The notes beneath the pieces are model-generated. The model was not told where the DNA came from. It worked only from the letters and a program-made list of their open reading frames with translations, and did not search any database. A stretch of 64,000 nt of DNA, taken from assembly GCF_002285415.1 (NCBI RefSeq), contig NZ_NSBU01000005.1, positions 308,335 through 372,334 of the forward strand, given 5' to 3'. The DNA comes from Actibacterium pelagium (GTDB lineage: Bacteria; Pseudomonadota; Alphaproteobacteria; Rhodobacterales; Rhodobacteraceae). Position 1 is the first letter of the stretch, and the number at the start of each line of letters is the position of its first letter. Positions 24,825 to 33,398 of this stretch are shown here, piece by piece. Position numbers and translations under genes: made by a program.

Positions 24825-25321
24825 CTGTTCGTCCCTTTGTTCCGTGGCCCGACAAGCGGCTGAAAACGCCTGCCGAACCGGTAGAAGAAATCACCGATGA
24901 AATCCGTGAAATCTGGGCCGATATGGTCGAGACGATGGATGCCATGCCCGGCTATGGTCTTGGCGCCCCGCAGATCGGGGTGATGAAACGTCTGGCTGTT
25001 GTGGATTGTTCTGAGGAACGTGGACAGGCCGTGTTGCTGGCCAACCCCGAGATCCTGCATGCCTCGGTCCAGCCGCGCACCCATGAAGAGGCGAGCCCGA
25101 ACTTGCCAGGCGTCTCTGCCGCGATCGACCGGCCCCGCGCCGTGACCGTGCGGTTTCTGAATGCCGAGGGCCAGATCGAAGAGCGTGATTTCGTGAACCT
25201 CTGGGCGACATCGGTCCAGCACCAGATCGATCATCTCAATGGCAAGATGTTCTTCGACAACCTGTCGAAACTGAAGCGCGACCGGTTGCTGAAACGCGCC
25301 GCCAAATTGCGGAGGGGCTGA
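24821..25321 (+). CDS. Deformylase-like protein lacking catalytic residues
   Basis: A 166-residue paralog of the preceding deformylase, starting at a GTG that overlaps its stop. Motif 1 is kept as [10 protein letters not shown]. Motif 2, normally EGCLS, reads EASPN here, so the metal-binding Cys is Ser92. Motif 3 reads QHQIDHLNG: both His ligands (134, 138) remain, but the catalytic Glu is Gln135. Ordinary deformylase activity is therefore unlikely. The frame is open and well conserved overall, so it is probably a functional non-enzyme (for example a ribosome or formyl-peptide binder) rather than a pseudogene. Confidence 0.85.
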   Translation: MTVRPFVPWPDKRLKTPAEPVEEITDEIREIWADMVETMDAMPGYGLGAPQIGVMKRLAVVDCSEERGQAVLLANPEILHASVQPRTHEEASPNLPGVSAAIDRPRAVTVRFLNAEGQIEERDFVNLWATSVQHQIDHLNGKMFFDNLSKLKRDRLLKRAAKLRRG

Positions 25322-26232
25322 TGCGGGTCATCTTTATGGGTACCCCCGATTTCTCGGTTCCGGTGCTTGATGCGCTGGTCGATGCGGGACACGAGGTTGC
25401 CTGTGTTTATTGCCAGCCGCCGCGCCCTGCGGGACGTGGCAAGAAAGACCGGCCGACGCCGGTTCACGCACGTGCCTTGGAACTGGGGCTTGAGGTGCGC
25501 CACCCTGTTTCGCTGAAAGGCGAGGCTGAGCAGGCGGAATTTGCGGCCCTAAACGCCGACATCGCCGTGGTCGTTGCCTATGGGCTGATCCTGCCGCAAG
25601 CGGTGCTGGATGCTCCGACCCACGGTTGCCTGAACATCCACGCCTCTCTTCTGCCGCGTTGGCGCGGCGCCGCACCGATCCACCGCGCGATCATGTCGGG
25701 CGACACACATACCGGCATCTGCATCATGCAGATGGAAGCTGGTTTGGACACGGGGCCCGTTCTTCTGCGCCACGAGACAGAGATCAGCGCGACCGAAACC
25801 ACAGGTCAATTGCACGACCGCCTGTCACAGATGGGCGCCAAGTCTATCGTCGAAGCGCTAGAGCGATTGCCTGAACTGGCACCGGACCCCCAACCCGAAG
25901 AGGGGGTCACCTATGCCAGCAAGATCGAGAAAGCCGAGGCGGCCATTGACTGGACCAGATCTGCGACAGAGATCGACCGTCAGATCCGCGGTCTGTCCCC
26001 GTTCCCGGGGGCCTGGGCGATGATCGACGGGCAACGTGTCAAATTCCTTGCCTCTGTTACGGCAGAGGGGCAGGGTGAGCCGGGTGAAGCGCTGGATAAC
26101 GTGCTGACCATCGCCTGTGGCCAAGGTGCGGTGCGCATCCTTCGGGCGCAGCGCGCAGGCAAAGGCGCACAGGACGCGCAGGTCTTCCTGCTCGGTAATC
26201 CGGTCGCCAAAGGAACGAGGCTAGGAGCATAG
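25321..26232 (+). CDS. fmt: Methionyl-tRNA formyltransferase
   Basis: A 303-residue enzyme that formylates initiator Met-tRNA using 10-formyl-THF. The N-terminus [18 protein letters not shown] and the core [24 protein letters not shown] with [19 protein letters not shown] carry the catalytic Asn/His/Asp. The C-terminal tRNA-binding domain follows ([16 protein letters not shown]). Its ATG overlaps the stop of the deformylase-like gene by 1 nt, so the three are one translationally coupled unit. Confidence 0.97.
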   Translation: MRVIFMGTPDFSVPVLDALVDAGHEVACVYCQPPRPAGRGKKDRPTPVHARALELGLEVRHPVSLKGEAEQAEFAALNADIAVVVAYGLILPQAVLDAPTHGCLNIHASLLPRWRGAAPIHRAIMSGDTHTGICIMQMEAGLDTGPVLLRHETEISATETTGQLHDRLSQMGAKSIVEALERLPELAPDPQPEEGVTYASKIEKAEAAIDWTRSATEIDRQIRGLSPFPGAWAMIDGQRVKFLASVTAEGQGEPGEALDNVLTIACGQGAVRILRAQRAGKGAQDAQVFLLGNPVAKGTRLGA

Positions 26233-26233
26233 A

Positions 26234-26476
26234 ATGTATTTTCTGATCTCGATTATCGGGACCGCAGTGATTGCCGGGATCGTGGGCTATGCCTCGGAAC
26301 GGTCGGGGTTTACCCGCAACGGCGCGCTGCCCTCGATTATTATCGCGGTTGGAGGGGCGATCCTGTTCTTCTTCACCAAGTTCATGTTCGGGATCAGCTT
26401 CGGCTCGCCGGGTGTTGATGCTATTATCGCCTCTGTGGGCGCTTTGGTGATCGTCCCGACCCATTGGCGCAAGTAG
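26234..26476 (+). CDS. Small membrane protein, transglycosylase-associated (YeaQ/GlsB)-like
   Basis: An 80-residue protein with three hydrophobic segments (MYFLISIIGTAVIAGIVGYA, LPSIIIAVGGAILFFFTKF, VDAIIASVGALVIVP) and a short basic end HWRK. The layout resembles the small GlsB/YeaQ membrane proteins linked to envelope stress, but without their strict motifs. It begins 1 nt after fmt and is probably read from the same message. Confidence 0.6.
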   Translation: MYFLISIIGTAVIAGIVGYASERSGFTRNGALPSIIIAVGGAILFFFTKFMFGISFGSPGVDAIIASVGALVIVPTHWRK

Positions 26477-26485
26477 GAGGCCGCA

Positions 26486-26725
26486 ATGCCGATCGTATGG
26501 CTTATCATCCTCGGGGCCGCCGCTGGTTTTCTGGCGACGCGGTTCATGAAAGTGGATACGGACGTTCCCACCACCATGGCGATCGGGATCGGCGGGGCCT
26601 TGATCGGGGGACTGTTGCTTAGAACCCTTCTGTCAGTGATGGGCGCGCTGTCCGGGCTTGTTGGGGCCGTGCTGGGGGCCATGCTGCTGATCTGGCTGTG
26701 GCAGACCTATATCGTTAAGAAATAG
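26486..26725 (+). CDS. GlsB/YeaQ/YmgE-type small membrane protein
   Basis: A 79-residue protein with Gly-rich helices (IVWLIILGAAAGFLATRFMK, AIGIGGALIGGLLLR, LVGAVLGAMLLIWLW). The pattern G-A-x-G-x-L-A near the start, then the IGGALIGG turn, is typical of the transglycosylase-associated protein family. Family members are stress-induced inner membrane proteins of unknown biochemical role. GGAGG before the ATG gives a good ribosome site. It converges on the SLC13 permease with a 7 bp gap. Confidence 0.75.
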   Translation: MPIVWLIILGAAAGFLATRFMKVDTDVPTTMAIGIGGALIGGLLLRTLLSVMGALSGLVGAVLGAMLLIWLWQTYIVKK

Positions 26726-26732
26726 GCCCCGC

Positions 26733-28505
26733 TTACAGCGGCCAGAACACCAAGATCGCAGGGATCGAAACCGCAACGATCAACAGCTCCAGCGGCAGGC
26801 CCATGCGCCAGTAATCTCCGAACTTATAGCTACCCGGACCAAGGATCAGAGTGTTGTTCTTGTGACCGATAGGCGTAAGGAACGCACAGGATGCGGCGAC
26901 GGCCACGGCCATCAGGAACGGGTCGGGGCTGACACCAAGGGATTGCGCCATCTGGATGCCGACCGGTGCCGCGACAATCGTGGTGGCGGTGTTGTTCAAC
27001 ACATCACTCAGCGTCATGGTGACCACCATAAGGACGGTCAGAACCGCCCAAGCAGGCAAGCCTTCTGTCAGGCCGACCAAAGCGCCCGCAATGAGCTCTG
27101 TCCCGCCAGAGGTTTCCAGCGCGGCACCCAATGGGATCATTGACCCCAACAAGACCACCACCGGCCATTCGATATGTGTGTAAAGCTCTGCCAGCGGGAT
27201 AATCTTCGCCAGCGTATAGGCGACCACAACAAGGCCAAGCGCGATGGGCAGGTAGATCAAGCCAAAGCTGGCGGCCACAATCGCCCCGGCAAACAGGCCA
27301 ATCGCAAGCCACGTTTTGTTGTCCTGCGTGACCGCCAGACCGCGCTGCGCCAGTGGCAGGCAGCCCAGCCAGTCAATCACGTCCTGCGTCATGTCTTGCG
27401 GTGTCAGAAGTAGCAGGATGTCACCGGGCTTGATCACGGTTCTGCGGATCTGCTGTGTGATCGGCCGACCCTCACGTGAGATGCCCATCAGCACCGTCCG
27501 GTGCCTCCAGTTCAACCCCACCGCCTGCGCGGTTTTGCCCGCGATGCGCGATGTCTCGGTGACCACAACTTCGGTGACGGATACACCGTCGCCTTCGGCG
27601 CGCAGTTTCTCTTCCCGGATCTGGTCAGCAACGCGCAACCCGCTGGTGGCGCGGAATTCGTCCAAGGCGTCGGGGGTCGCTTCCAGCAGGATCTCATCGC
27701 CTGCCTGTAGCTTGGTGTTGTGTTGCATCCCGAAGCGGCGTTTACCGTCGCGGCGCAGGCCCAGAAGAACGACATCGGCCTTGTCTGCGATCTCTGTCAG
27801 TTCTTTCAAGCGCGAGCCAATATGCTTGCTGTCCTTGGGGACGGTCAGCTCAGAGACATACTGCGCGAAGTCTTCCGCGGTCGATGTCTTGTGTTCCGGT
27901 GTCGGGATCATCCGCCAGCCGATCAGGGCCACGAAGACAAGCCCGGCGATGGCCGCCACGCCGCCCACCGGGGCGAAATCGAACATTGAGAAGCTTTCAC
28001 CAAGGCTTTCTTCGCGGATAGCAGCAATGATGATGTTGGGCGGTGTCCCGATCAGCGTGACCATACCGCCAAGAATCGTCGCAAAGGACAGCGGCATTAG
28101 CGACAATCCCGGCGCCCGGCCCGCTTTGCGCGCGGTCTGAATGTCCACGGGCATCAACAGGGCCAATGCGGCCACGTTATTCATGAATGCCGACAGAATG
28201 CCGCCGATGGTGCCCATAATCGCGATATGCGCGCCAAGGCTGCGCGAGGTGTCCGCGACTTTCTGCGTGATCAGCAAGACCGCCCCGGACCGGACCAGTC
28301 CGGCCGAGACCACAAGAACAAGCGCAACCACCAAGGTGGCCGGATGGCCAAAACCAGAAAAAGCGTCCTTGGAGGGGACAACCCCCAATACGACGCCGGC
28401 CAGCAGTGCCGAGAAAGCGACAATGTCATAGCGGAACCGTCCCCAGATCAAGAGAACGAAGACGATACCGAAAAGCGAAAACAGGATGATCTGGTCTTGT
28501 GTCAT
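26733..28505 (-). CDS. SLC13/DASS-type permease with two TrkA-C domains
   Basis: A 590-residue inner-membrane transporter. The helices of the anion:Na+ symporter fold surround two central cytosolic TrkA-C (RCK-C) domains at about residues 205-360 (GSRLKELTEIADKADVVLLGLRR and VVLMGISREGRPI...GDILLLL). Substrate could be sulfate, dicarboxylate or another anion; the domain layout is common in marine bacteria. The start MTQDQIILFSLFG at 28505 is preferred to a longer frame reaching 28634, which has no homologous character. Confidence 0.88.
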   Translation of the reverse strand: MTQDQIILFSLFGIVFVLLIWGRFRYDIVAFSALLAGVVLGVVPSKDAFSGFGHPATLVVALVLVVSAGLVRSGAVLLITQKVADTSRSLGAHIAIMGTIGGILSAFMNNVAALALLMPVDIQTARKAGRAPGLSLMPLSFATILGGMVTLIGTPPNIIIAAIREESLGESFSMFDFAPVGGVAAIAGLVFVALIGWRMIPTPEHKTSTAEDFAQYVSELTVPKDSKHIGSRLKELTEIADKADVVLLGLRRDGKRRFGMQHNTKLQAGDEILLEATPDALDEFRATSGLRVADQIREEKLRAEGDGVSVTEVVVTETSRIAGKTAQAVGLNWRHRTVLMGISREGRPITQQIRRTVIKPGDILLLLTPQDMTQDVIDWLGCLPLAQRGLAVTQDNKTWLAIGLFAGAIVAASFGLIYLPIALGLVVVAYTLAKIIPLAELYTHIEWPVVVLLGSMIPLGAALETSGGTELIAGALVGLTEGLPAWAVLTVLMVVTMTLSDVLNNTATTIVAAPVGIQMAQSLGVSPDPFLMAVAVAASCAFLTPIGHKNNTLILGPGSYKFGDYWRMGLPLELLIVAVSIPAILVFWPL

Positions 28506-28622
28506 GCGGCCAACACTACCTGAAGTATGTCTGAAGGATAGGGGGAAAGCGGCTGGATGCTTGCCCCTTCGCGACCCACCCCGTATAGAACGCAAAACCC
28601 GCAGAATTCCTCGGAGGTTCAC

Positions 28623-29363
28623 ATGGCTGGCCACTCAAAATGGGCAAACATCCAGCACCGCAAAGGGCGGCAGGACGCCGCACGCTCGAAGCTGTTTTCG
28701 AAACTGTCGAAAGAGATCACTGTCGCCGCAAAGATGGGCGACCCCGATCCCGAGAAAAACCCGCGCCTGCGTTTGGCCGTGAAAGAGGCCAAATCGCAGT
28801 CGATGCCGAAGGACAACATTGATCGTGCGATCAAGAAGGCCATCGGCGGCGAGGGCGAAGCCTATGAAGAGATCCGGTATGAGGGCTATGGCCCTAACGG
28901 CGTCGCGGTGATTGTCGAGGCGATGACCGACAACCGCAACCGCACCGCATCGACCGTTCGTTCGACCTTTACCAAGAACGGTGGCAATCTTGGCGAAACT
29001 GGTTCGGTCGGCTTCATGTTCGAACGCAAGGGCGAAGTGACCTATAACGCCGAGGCTGGCGATGCCGACACTATCATGATGGCGGCGATCGAAGCCGGGG
29101 CCGAGGACGTCGACAGCAGCGAAGAGGGTCACGTCATCATCTGCGCCGATACCGATCTGAACGAAGTATCGAACGCGCTGGAAGCAGAGCTGGGCGAATC
29201 CGAGACCGCTAAGCTGATCTGGCAGCCGACCACCACGACCGAACTGGGTCTGGAAGACATGCAAAAGCTGATGAAGCTGGTGGATGCGCTGGAAGACGAC
29301 GAGGACGTGCAGCGTGTCACGACCAACTTTGAGGCCTCTGACGAGGTTATGGCACAGCTGTAA
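28623..29363 (+). CDS. yebC: YebC/PmpR-family protein
   Basis: A 246-residue protein of the highly conserved YebC/PmpR family, annotated as a transcription regulator and, in recent work, linked to translation of difficult proline stretches. The N-terminal [20 protein letters not shown] is diagnostic. Domains 2/3 show [23 protein letters not shown] and [18 protein letters not shown] lies 6 nt before the ATG at 28623. A perfect terminator follows. Confidence 0.95.
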   Translation: MAGHSKWANIQHRKGRQDAARSKLFSKLSKEITVAAKMGDPDPEKNPRLRLAVKEAKSQSMPKDNIDRAIKKAIGGEGEAYEEIRYEGYGPNGVAVIVEAMTDNRNRTASTVRSTFTKNGGNLGETGSVGFMFERKGEVTYNAEAGDADTIMMAAIEAGAEDVDSSEEGHVIICADTDLNEVSNALEAELGESETAKLIWQPTTTTELGLEDMQKLMKLVDALEDDEDVQRVTTNFEASDEVMAQL

Positions 29364-29387
29364 GCTGGCCCATCATACTTTTTGAAG

Positions 29388-29415
29388 CGGCACCCAATCG
29401 GGTGCCGTTTTTCTT
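29388..29415 (+). terminator. Rho-independent terminator after yebC
   Basis: CGGCACCC (29388-29395) and GGGTGCCG (29400-29407) form a perfect 8 bp stem with loop AATC, followed by TTTTTCTTT. Confidence 0.92.
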
Positions 29416-29417
29416 TG

Positions 29418-30305
29418 TCACATTTTCTGTGACATTGGGGCCAGATGTGTCCGCGCCCGACGACGGATCGCATTGGTCAGCGGGGCAAGCGGCTCTGCCA
29501 CGTGACGGGCCACCTGCCAATAAAGCGGAGTCAGGTAATTCGCGTCAGGGATCACCGGAACCAGACGCCCTTTTGCAATGTGATCGGCCACAAGCGACTT
29601 TGGGTTCATGCCCCATCCAAGCCCGTGTAGCGCAGCATCGACGAAGGCATGGGTTGAGGGCAGAAGATGGGTGGGCGGATGCAGCTTCGTACCGAATGCA
29701 GCCTCGATCCAATCCAGCTGCAGCCGGTCTTTGGCGCTGAAGGTCATCATCGGGGCGCGTTCAAGCCTGTCCTTGGTCACCCCACCTTCGAACCACCGCG
29801 CCATGAACTCTGGGCTGGCGGTGGGGATATATTCAATCGCCCCAAGCGCGTGGCTATCGCAGCCCTGAATGGGTTTCGCGCTAGAGGTCACGGCAGCGGA
29901 CACTGCCCCTTCTTTCAGCCAGCGCGCCGAATGGTCCTGATCGTCGACTTCGACCTCGTAAAACAGCGGTACAGATGCCAAAGCTGGAATGATCCACGTT
30001 CCCAGGCTGTCCGCATTCACGGCGATCCGGATGCGGGCGGTGGCGGTTTCAAGTCCCAGATCATGTCCCAGCTTGGCTTCAAGCAGGGACACTTCCTGCG
30101 CGTGACGGGCCAGTCGTTGGCCTGCCTCTGTCGCAACGCACGGGGCGCCGCGAAGCACCAAGGGCGTGCCCACTTTTTCTTCCAGTGCCTTCAATCGCTG
30201 CGACACCGCCGATTGCGTGATGTTCAACTCGGTGGCGGCGGCGTCAAAGCTGCCTTGGCGCAAAACCGCGGACAAAGCGGCCAGTTGGGCAGGGTCGAAG
30301 TTCAT
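29418..30305 (-). CDS. LysR-type regulator, ArgP/LysG group
   Basis: A 295-residue LysR-type regulator. The N-terminal winged helix reads QLAALSAVLRQGSFDAAATELNITQSAVSQRLKALE, close to the ArgP/LysG subgroup. The effector domain follows from about residue 90. It is divergent from a LysE/ArgO exporter, the classic arrangement in which the regulator, bound to lysine or arginine, turns on export. Assignment to the subgroup rests on both sequence and this neighbour. Confidence 0.88.
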   Translation of the reverse strand: MNFDPAQLAALSAVLRQGSFDAAATELNITQSAVSQRLKALEEKVGTPLVLRGAPCVATEAGQRLARHAQEVSLLEAKLGHDLGLETATARIRIAVNADSLGTWIIPALASVPLFYEVEVDDQDHSARWLKEGAVSAAVTSSAKPIQGCDSHALGAIEYIPTASPEFMARWFEGGVTKDRLERAPMMTFSAKDRLQLDWIEAAFGTKLHPPTHLLPSTHAFVDAALHGLGWGMNPKSLVADHIAKGRLVPVIPDANYLTPLYWQVARHVAEPLAPLTNAIRRRARTHLAPMSQKM

Positions 30306-30398
30306 TAGAAACTCTAATTCATATTGATAATGATTAATTTGTTTAACCCAACTCGCCGACGTATGTGAAGGGCAGGCAAGACAGAAGGAAGCAGCAGT
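30306..30398. promoter_or_regulatory. Divergent promoter region of the LysR/exporter pair
   Basis: This 93 bp gap separates the regulator and exporter starts. It is markedly AT-rich at 30307-30347 (CTAATTCATATTGATAATGA), in contrast to the flanks. LysR-type operators (T-N11-A) are expected here; several matches can be drawn, so no single site is claimed. Confidence 0.5.
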
Positions 30399-30992
30399 AT
30401 GGCAATTTACGGGGCAGGGTTCGCACTTGGGTTTTCCCTGATTCTGGCGATCGGGGCGCAGAATGCCTTTGTTCTGCGACAGGGAATACGACGAGAATTC
30501 GTGCTGCCGGTCGTGCTGACCTGCGCCATCTCGGACGCCATCCTGATCGCGGCAGGTGTGGCGGGGTTCGGCTATCTGGTGCAACAGGTCCCATGGTTGC
30601 ACCGTGTCATGTTGATCGGGGGGGTGGCCTTCCTGATCGCCTACGGCGCGCGCGCATTCTGGGCCGCTTTTCGCGGGGGCGAGGCGCTGGCCGCCGAGGG
30701 TCAGCAGGGTCGCTCAATGGCGCAGGTTATTGGGGTCTGTCTGGCCTTCACTTGGCTGAATCCGCATGTCTATCTGGATACGGTGGTCCTGATCGGCTCT
30801 ATCGCGTCGCAATATGAGGACCGCCTGCTTTTTGCCCTTGGGGCGGTGACGGCAAGTTTCGTATTTTTCTTTTCGCTTGGGTTCGGCGCACGGCTTTTGG
30901 CACCACTTTTTGCAAAGCCCACCGCGTGGCGGTGGCTGGACGGGGTGATCGGTTTGGTGATGTGGGGGATCGCCGCAAGTTTGTTGATTTAA
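30399..30992 (+). CDS. LysE/ArgO-family amino acid exporter
   Basis: A 197-residue membrane protein with six helices. The N-terminal signature GFALGFSLILAIGAQNAFVLRQGIRREFV is diagnostic of ArgO/LysE, and FTWLNPHVYLDTVVLIGSIA is the second conserved block. It would export basic amino acids such as arginine or lysine. Divergent ArgP-type regulator supports this. Confidence 0.92.
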   Translation: MAIYGAGFALGFSLILAIGAQNAFVLRQGIRREFVLPVVLTCAISDAILIAAGVAGFGYLVQQVPWLHRVMLIGGVAFLIAYGARAFWAAFRGGEALAAEGQQGRSMAQVIGVCLAFTWLNPHVYLDTVVLIGSIASQYEDRLLFALGAVTASFVFFFSLGFGARLLAPLFAKPTAWRWLDGVIGLVMWGIAASLLI

Positions 30993-31073
30993 GTGCGCTA
31001 ATTGATCCGAGTCAAAGTGCGGGGTTTTCTGGCGGGGTAGTGTCTCTTTGGAAACCACGAACAGAGGACTAAA

Positions 31074-31313
31074 ATGTCGCATACACCCCATGAACTGGCC
31101 GCCGATTTTCCCGATCAGGTAGAGGCAATTCACAAACTGAAATCCGAAAACGCGCATTTTGCGCGGTTGATGGATGAGTATCACATGGTCAACCGCGACA
31201 TTCACCGGGCCGAGACCAATGTCGATCCGGTAGATGACATGCACGATATCGAGATGCGCAAGAAGCGGATGCAGTTGAAAGACGAAATCGCGCGGATGCT
31301 TGGCGCTCTTTAA
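31074..31313 (+). CDS. DUF465 (YdcH-like) small protein
   Basis: A 79-residue all-helical protein. LAADFPDQVEAIHKLKSENAHFARLMDEYHMVNRDIHRAE is typical of DUF465, and the rest (MRKKRMQLKDEIARML) finishes the coiled-coil hairpin. Function of the family is unknown. GGAGGAC-like sequence (AGAGGAC) precedes the ATG. A terminator follows. Confidence 0.85.
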   Translation: MSHTPHELAADFPDQVEAIHKLKSENAHFARLMDEYHMVNRDIHRAETNVDPVDDMHDIEMRKKRMQLKDEIARMLGAL

Positions 31314-31320
31314 AAGAAAT

Positions 31321-31350
31321 GGCCGTCGCCCAAATCGGGAGACGGCCTTC
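31321..31350 (+). terminator. Hairpin terminator between convergent genes
   Basis: GGCCGTC (31321-31327) pairs with GACGGCC (31341-31347), with GCCC/CGGG partly paired inside, then TTC. The tail is short, so strength is uncertain; it may serve both flanking genes. Confidence 0.6.
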
Positions 31351-31376
31351 TCAGTCTGGGAAAAGTCTTCCTGCGG

Positions 31377-31817
31377 TCAGCCTTCGACCGAGTTCTTGAA
31401 GCGCTCGAAGAACTGATCTGCCATCTTCCGGGCAAACCCATTGATCAGCCGCGACCCAAGCGCGGCGATCTTGCCGCCAACCTTGGCTTCGACGTCATAG
31501 GTCAGCAAAGTGCCCTCGGCCACGTCTTCCAGACGCACCTTGGCGCCACCCTTCGCAAAACCAGCCACACCGCCCTTGCCTTCGCCGTTGATGGTATAGC
31601 TTTCGCCATCGACCACGTCAGAAAGGGTAACCTCGCCTTTAAAGGTGGCTTTGACCGGGCCGACCTTTTGTTTGACGGTTGCCGCGAAGCCATCTTCGGG
31701 GGTGCCGGTCAGTTCTTCGCAGCCGGGCACGCAGATTTTCAAAGTTTCTGCGTCATTCAGCTTGGCCCAGACCGTAGCGCGGTCGGCGGCGATTGTCTGG
31801 CTTCCAGTCAGTTCCAT
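31377..31817 (-). CDS. CoxG-type SRPBCC protein
   Basis: A 146-residue protein of the carbon monoxide dehydrogenase subunit G family (START/SRPBCC fold). It begins MELTGSQTIAADRATVWAKLNDAETLKICVPGCEEL and ends with the helix GSRLINGFARKMADQFFERFKN. CoxG proteins are linked to membrane attachment or maturation of molybdenum hydroxylases, but no such enzyme is encoded here, so the role is open. Confidence 0.88.
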   Translation of the reverse strand: MELTGSQTIAADRATVWAKLNDAETLKICVPGCEELTGTPEDGFAATVKQKVGPVKATFKGEVTLSDVVDGESYTINGEGKGGVAGFAKGGAKVRLEDVAEGTLLTYDVEAKVGGKIAALGSRLINGFARKMADQFFERFKNSVEG

Positions 31818-31913
31818 TCGGGCGGTCCTTTTCCCTTATATCCGGTTGATGCAAGGGATACTCGGTTCGCCTAAGGCCAGCTAGTTCGACATTGGTCGGA
31901 ACTGGCCAAGACC

Positions 31914-33317
31914 TTAATCGGAAATCTCATAGGGCAGGACCCCGCGTCGGTCGGGGTTGACCGTCAAATGCCGTTCCAGCGGCGGGACAGAACGTTGATG
32001 ACAGTTCTTCCGCTCGCAAATCCGACAGGAAATCCCGATCGGCTCAAACGCTGCTGCGCGGCTTAGATCCAGATCGTCAGCGTAGACCAGCTGCGCTGCA
32101 TGCTGCACCTCGCATCCCAGACCAATCGCATAGCGCCGGATCGGGGCGCCCCAGCCCCCGCCGCGTTTAGAGATATGCCGCGCCAGACAGAAGTACCGCA
32201 CCCCGTCCGGGGTTTCGGCCAACTGGCGTAGAAACCCCTCGGGTGTCTCGAAAGCCCGATGCACGTTCCACAGCGGACATGCCCCGCCGAACCGCGCGAA
32301 TTGCAGTCGCGTGGCAGAGTGGCGCTTGGTGATCGTGCCCGCCTGATCCACGCGCACAAAGAAAAAGGGAATCCCCTTGGCGCCGGGGCGCTGCATCGTC
32401 GACAGCCGATGCGCGACTTGCTCGATCGAAGCGCCGAACTGACCCGCCAACCGCTCTAGATCGTGGCGCGTGTCCTTTGCCGCCTGCAGGAAGGCGCGAT
32501 AGGGCAGAAGGGCCGCGCCCGCGAAATAATTGGCAAGGCCAAGCCGTGCGATTTCACGCGCCTCTGGGGTCTGGAAGCGGGCAAGGTCCAGTGTCGCCTC
32601 GAACAGGTTTTTCTGCGTCAAAAGGGCCAGTTGGTGCAGCAGTTGAAAGCGTCGCGTCGCGTCGGTGCTGCGCGAGGACATGTGCAGCACGCCATTGGTC
32701 GGGTCCAACCCGCGCACCAATTCGGATTCGCTGGTGACAATGTCGATGCCCTGGGCTTTCAGCGCCTCTTCGGCCAGTGCCATCGGATCCTGCCGCTGAC
32801 CATCGGGGCAGGCGAAATTCTCGGCGGCTCGGTCAATCGCGTCGATATAGTTGTCGCAATAATGGAAGAAGTCGCGCACCTCTTCCCACGGGCTGGCCTG
32901 CGCGCGGGTGTCTTCACGGCCCAATGCCTCGTCCAGCGAGGCAAGACGTTCATGGGTTTGTCGCAGGTTTCGATGCAGGTCCAGAAAGGCCCGCGCAAGG
33001 GCAGGGGCGTTCGAGGCGACCAGCCTCAGGTCGGTCATAGGCGGTGGGTTTTCCCCGAAAACCGGGTCGGCCAGCGCCTCTTTCATATCGCTGACAAGGC
33101 GTTCTTCGTCCCCCGTCGACAGTTGAGTCACGTCAAAGCCGAACTCTTGCGCCAAGGCCAGAATCACCCCGGTCGAGACCGGGCGATTGTTGTTTTCCAT
33201 CTGGTTCAGGTAGGGCAGGCTGATCTTCAGCTTCGCCGCAAAATCCTTTTGCGTCAGTCCGATCTTGGTGCGGATTTCCCGCAGCTTGGCCCCGGCATAG
33301 AGTTTCTGGGTCGCCAT
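31914..33317 (-). CDS. pccR: Short-chain acyl-CoA regulator of the PccR/ScfR family
   Basis: A 467-residue transcription regulator. Residues 11-65 are an XRE/HTH_3 domain (LREIRTKIGLTQKDFAAKLKISLPYLNQMEN). The middle carries the IrrE-like DUF955 segment and the C-terminus a DUF2083 region with Cys pairs (GISCRICERKNCHQRSVPP). This layout is that of ScfR regulators such as Rhodobacter sphaeroides PccR, which controls propionyl-CoA carboxylase. Linkage to pccB and TTTGCAAA boxes before both genes support the same role here. Confidence 0.88.
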   Translation of the reverse strand: MATQKLYAGAKLREIRTKIGLTQKDFAAKLKISLPYLNQMENNNRPVSTGVILALAQEFGFDVTQLSTGDEERLVSDMKEALADPVFGENPPPMTDLRLVASNAPALARAFLDLHRNLRQTHERLASLDEALGREDTRAQASPWEEVRDFFHYCDNYIDAIDRAAENFACPDGQRQDPMALAEEALKAQGIDIVTSESELVRGLDPTNGVLHMSSRSTDATRRFQLLHQLALLTQKNLFEATLDLARFQTPEAREIARLGLANYFAGAALLPYRAFLQAAKDTRHDLERLAGQFGASIEQVAHRLSTMQRPGAKGIPFFFVRVDQAGTITKRHSATRLQFARFGGACPLWNVHRAFETPEGFLRQLAETPDGVRYFCLARHISKRGGGWGAPIRRYAIGLGCEVQHAAQLVYADDLDLSRAAAFEPIGISCRICERKNCHQRSVPPLERHLTVNPDRRGVLPYEISD

Positions 33318-33336
33318 GATTGCCCTTCTGAAATTC

Positions 33337-33370
33337 GCAAATTTGCTATTTTCAATCCAGTGTTTGCAAA
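33337..33370. promoter_or_regulatory. Candidate PccR boxes before pccR
   Basis: GCAAATTTGC (33337-33346) is a perfect palindrome and TTTGCAAA (33363-33370) another, 16 bp apart, just upstream of the pccR start. The same words occur before pccB. Autoregulation is inferred. Confidence 0.7.
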
Positions 33371-33398
33371 TTTTGCGATGAAGGGCAAGCTCAGTGGC

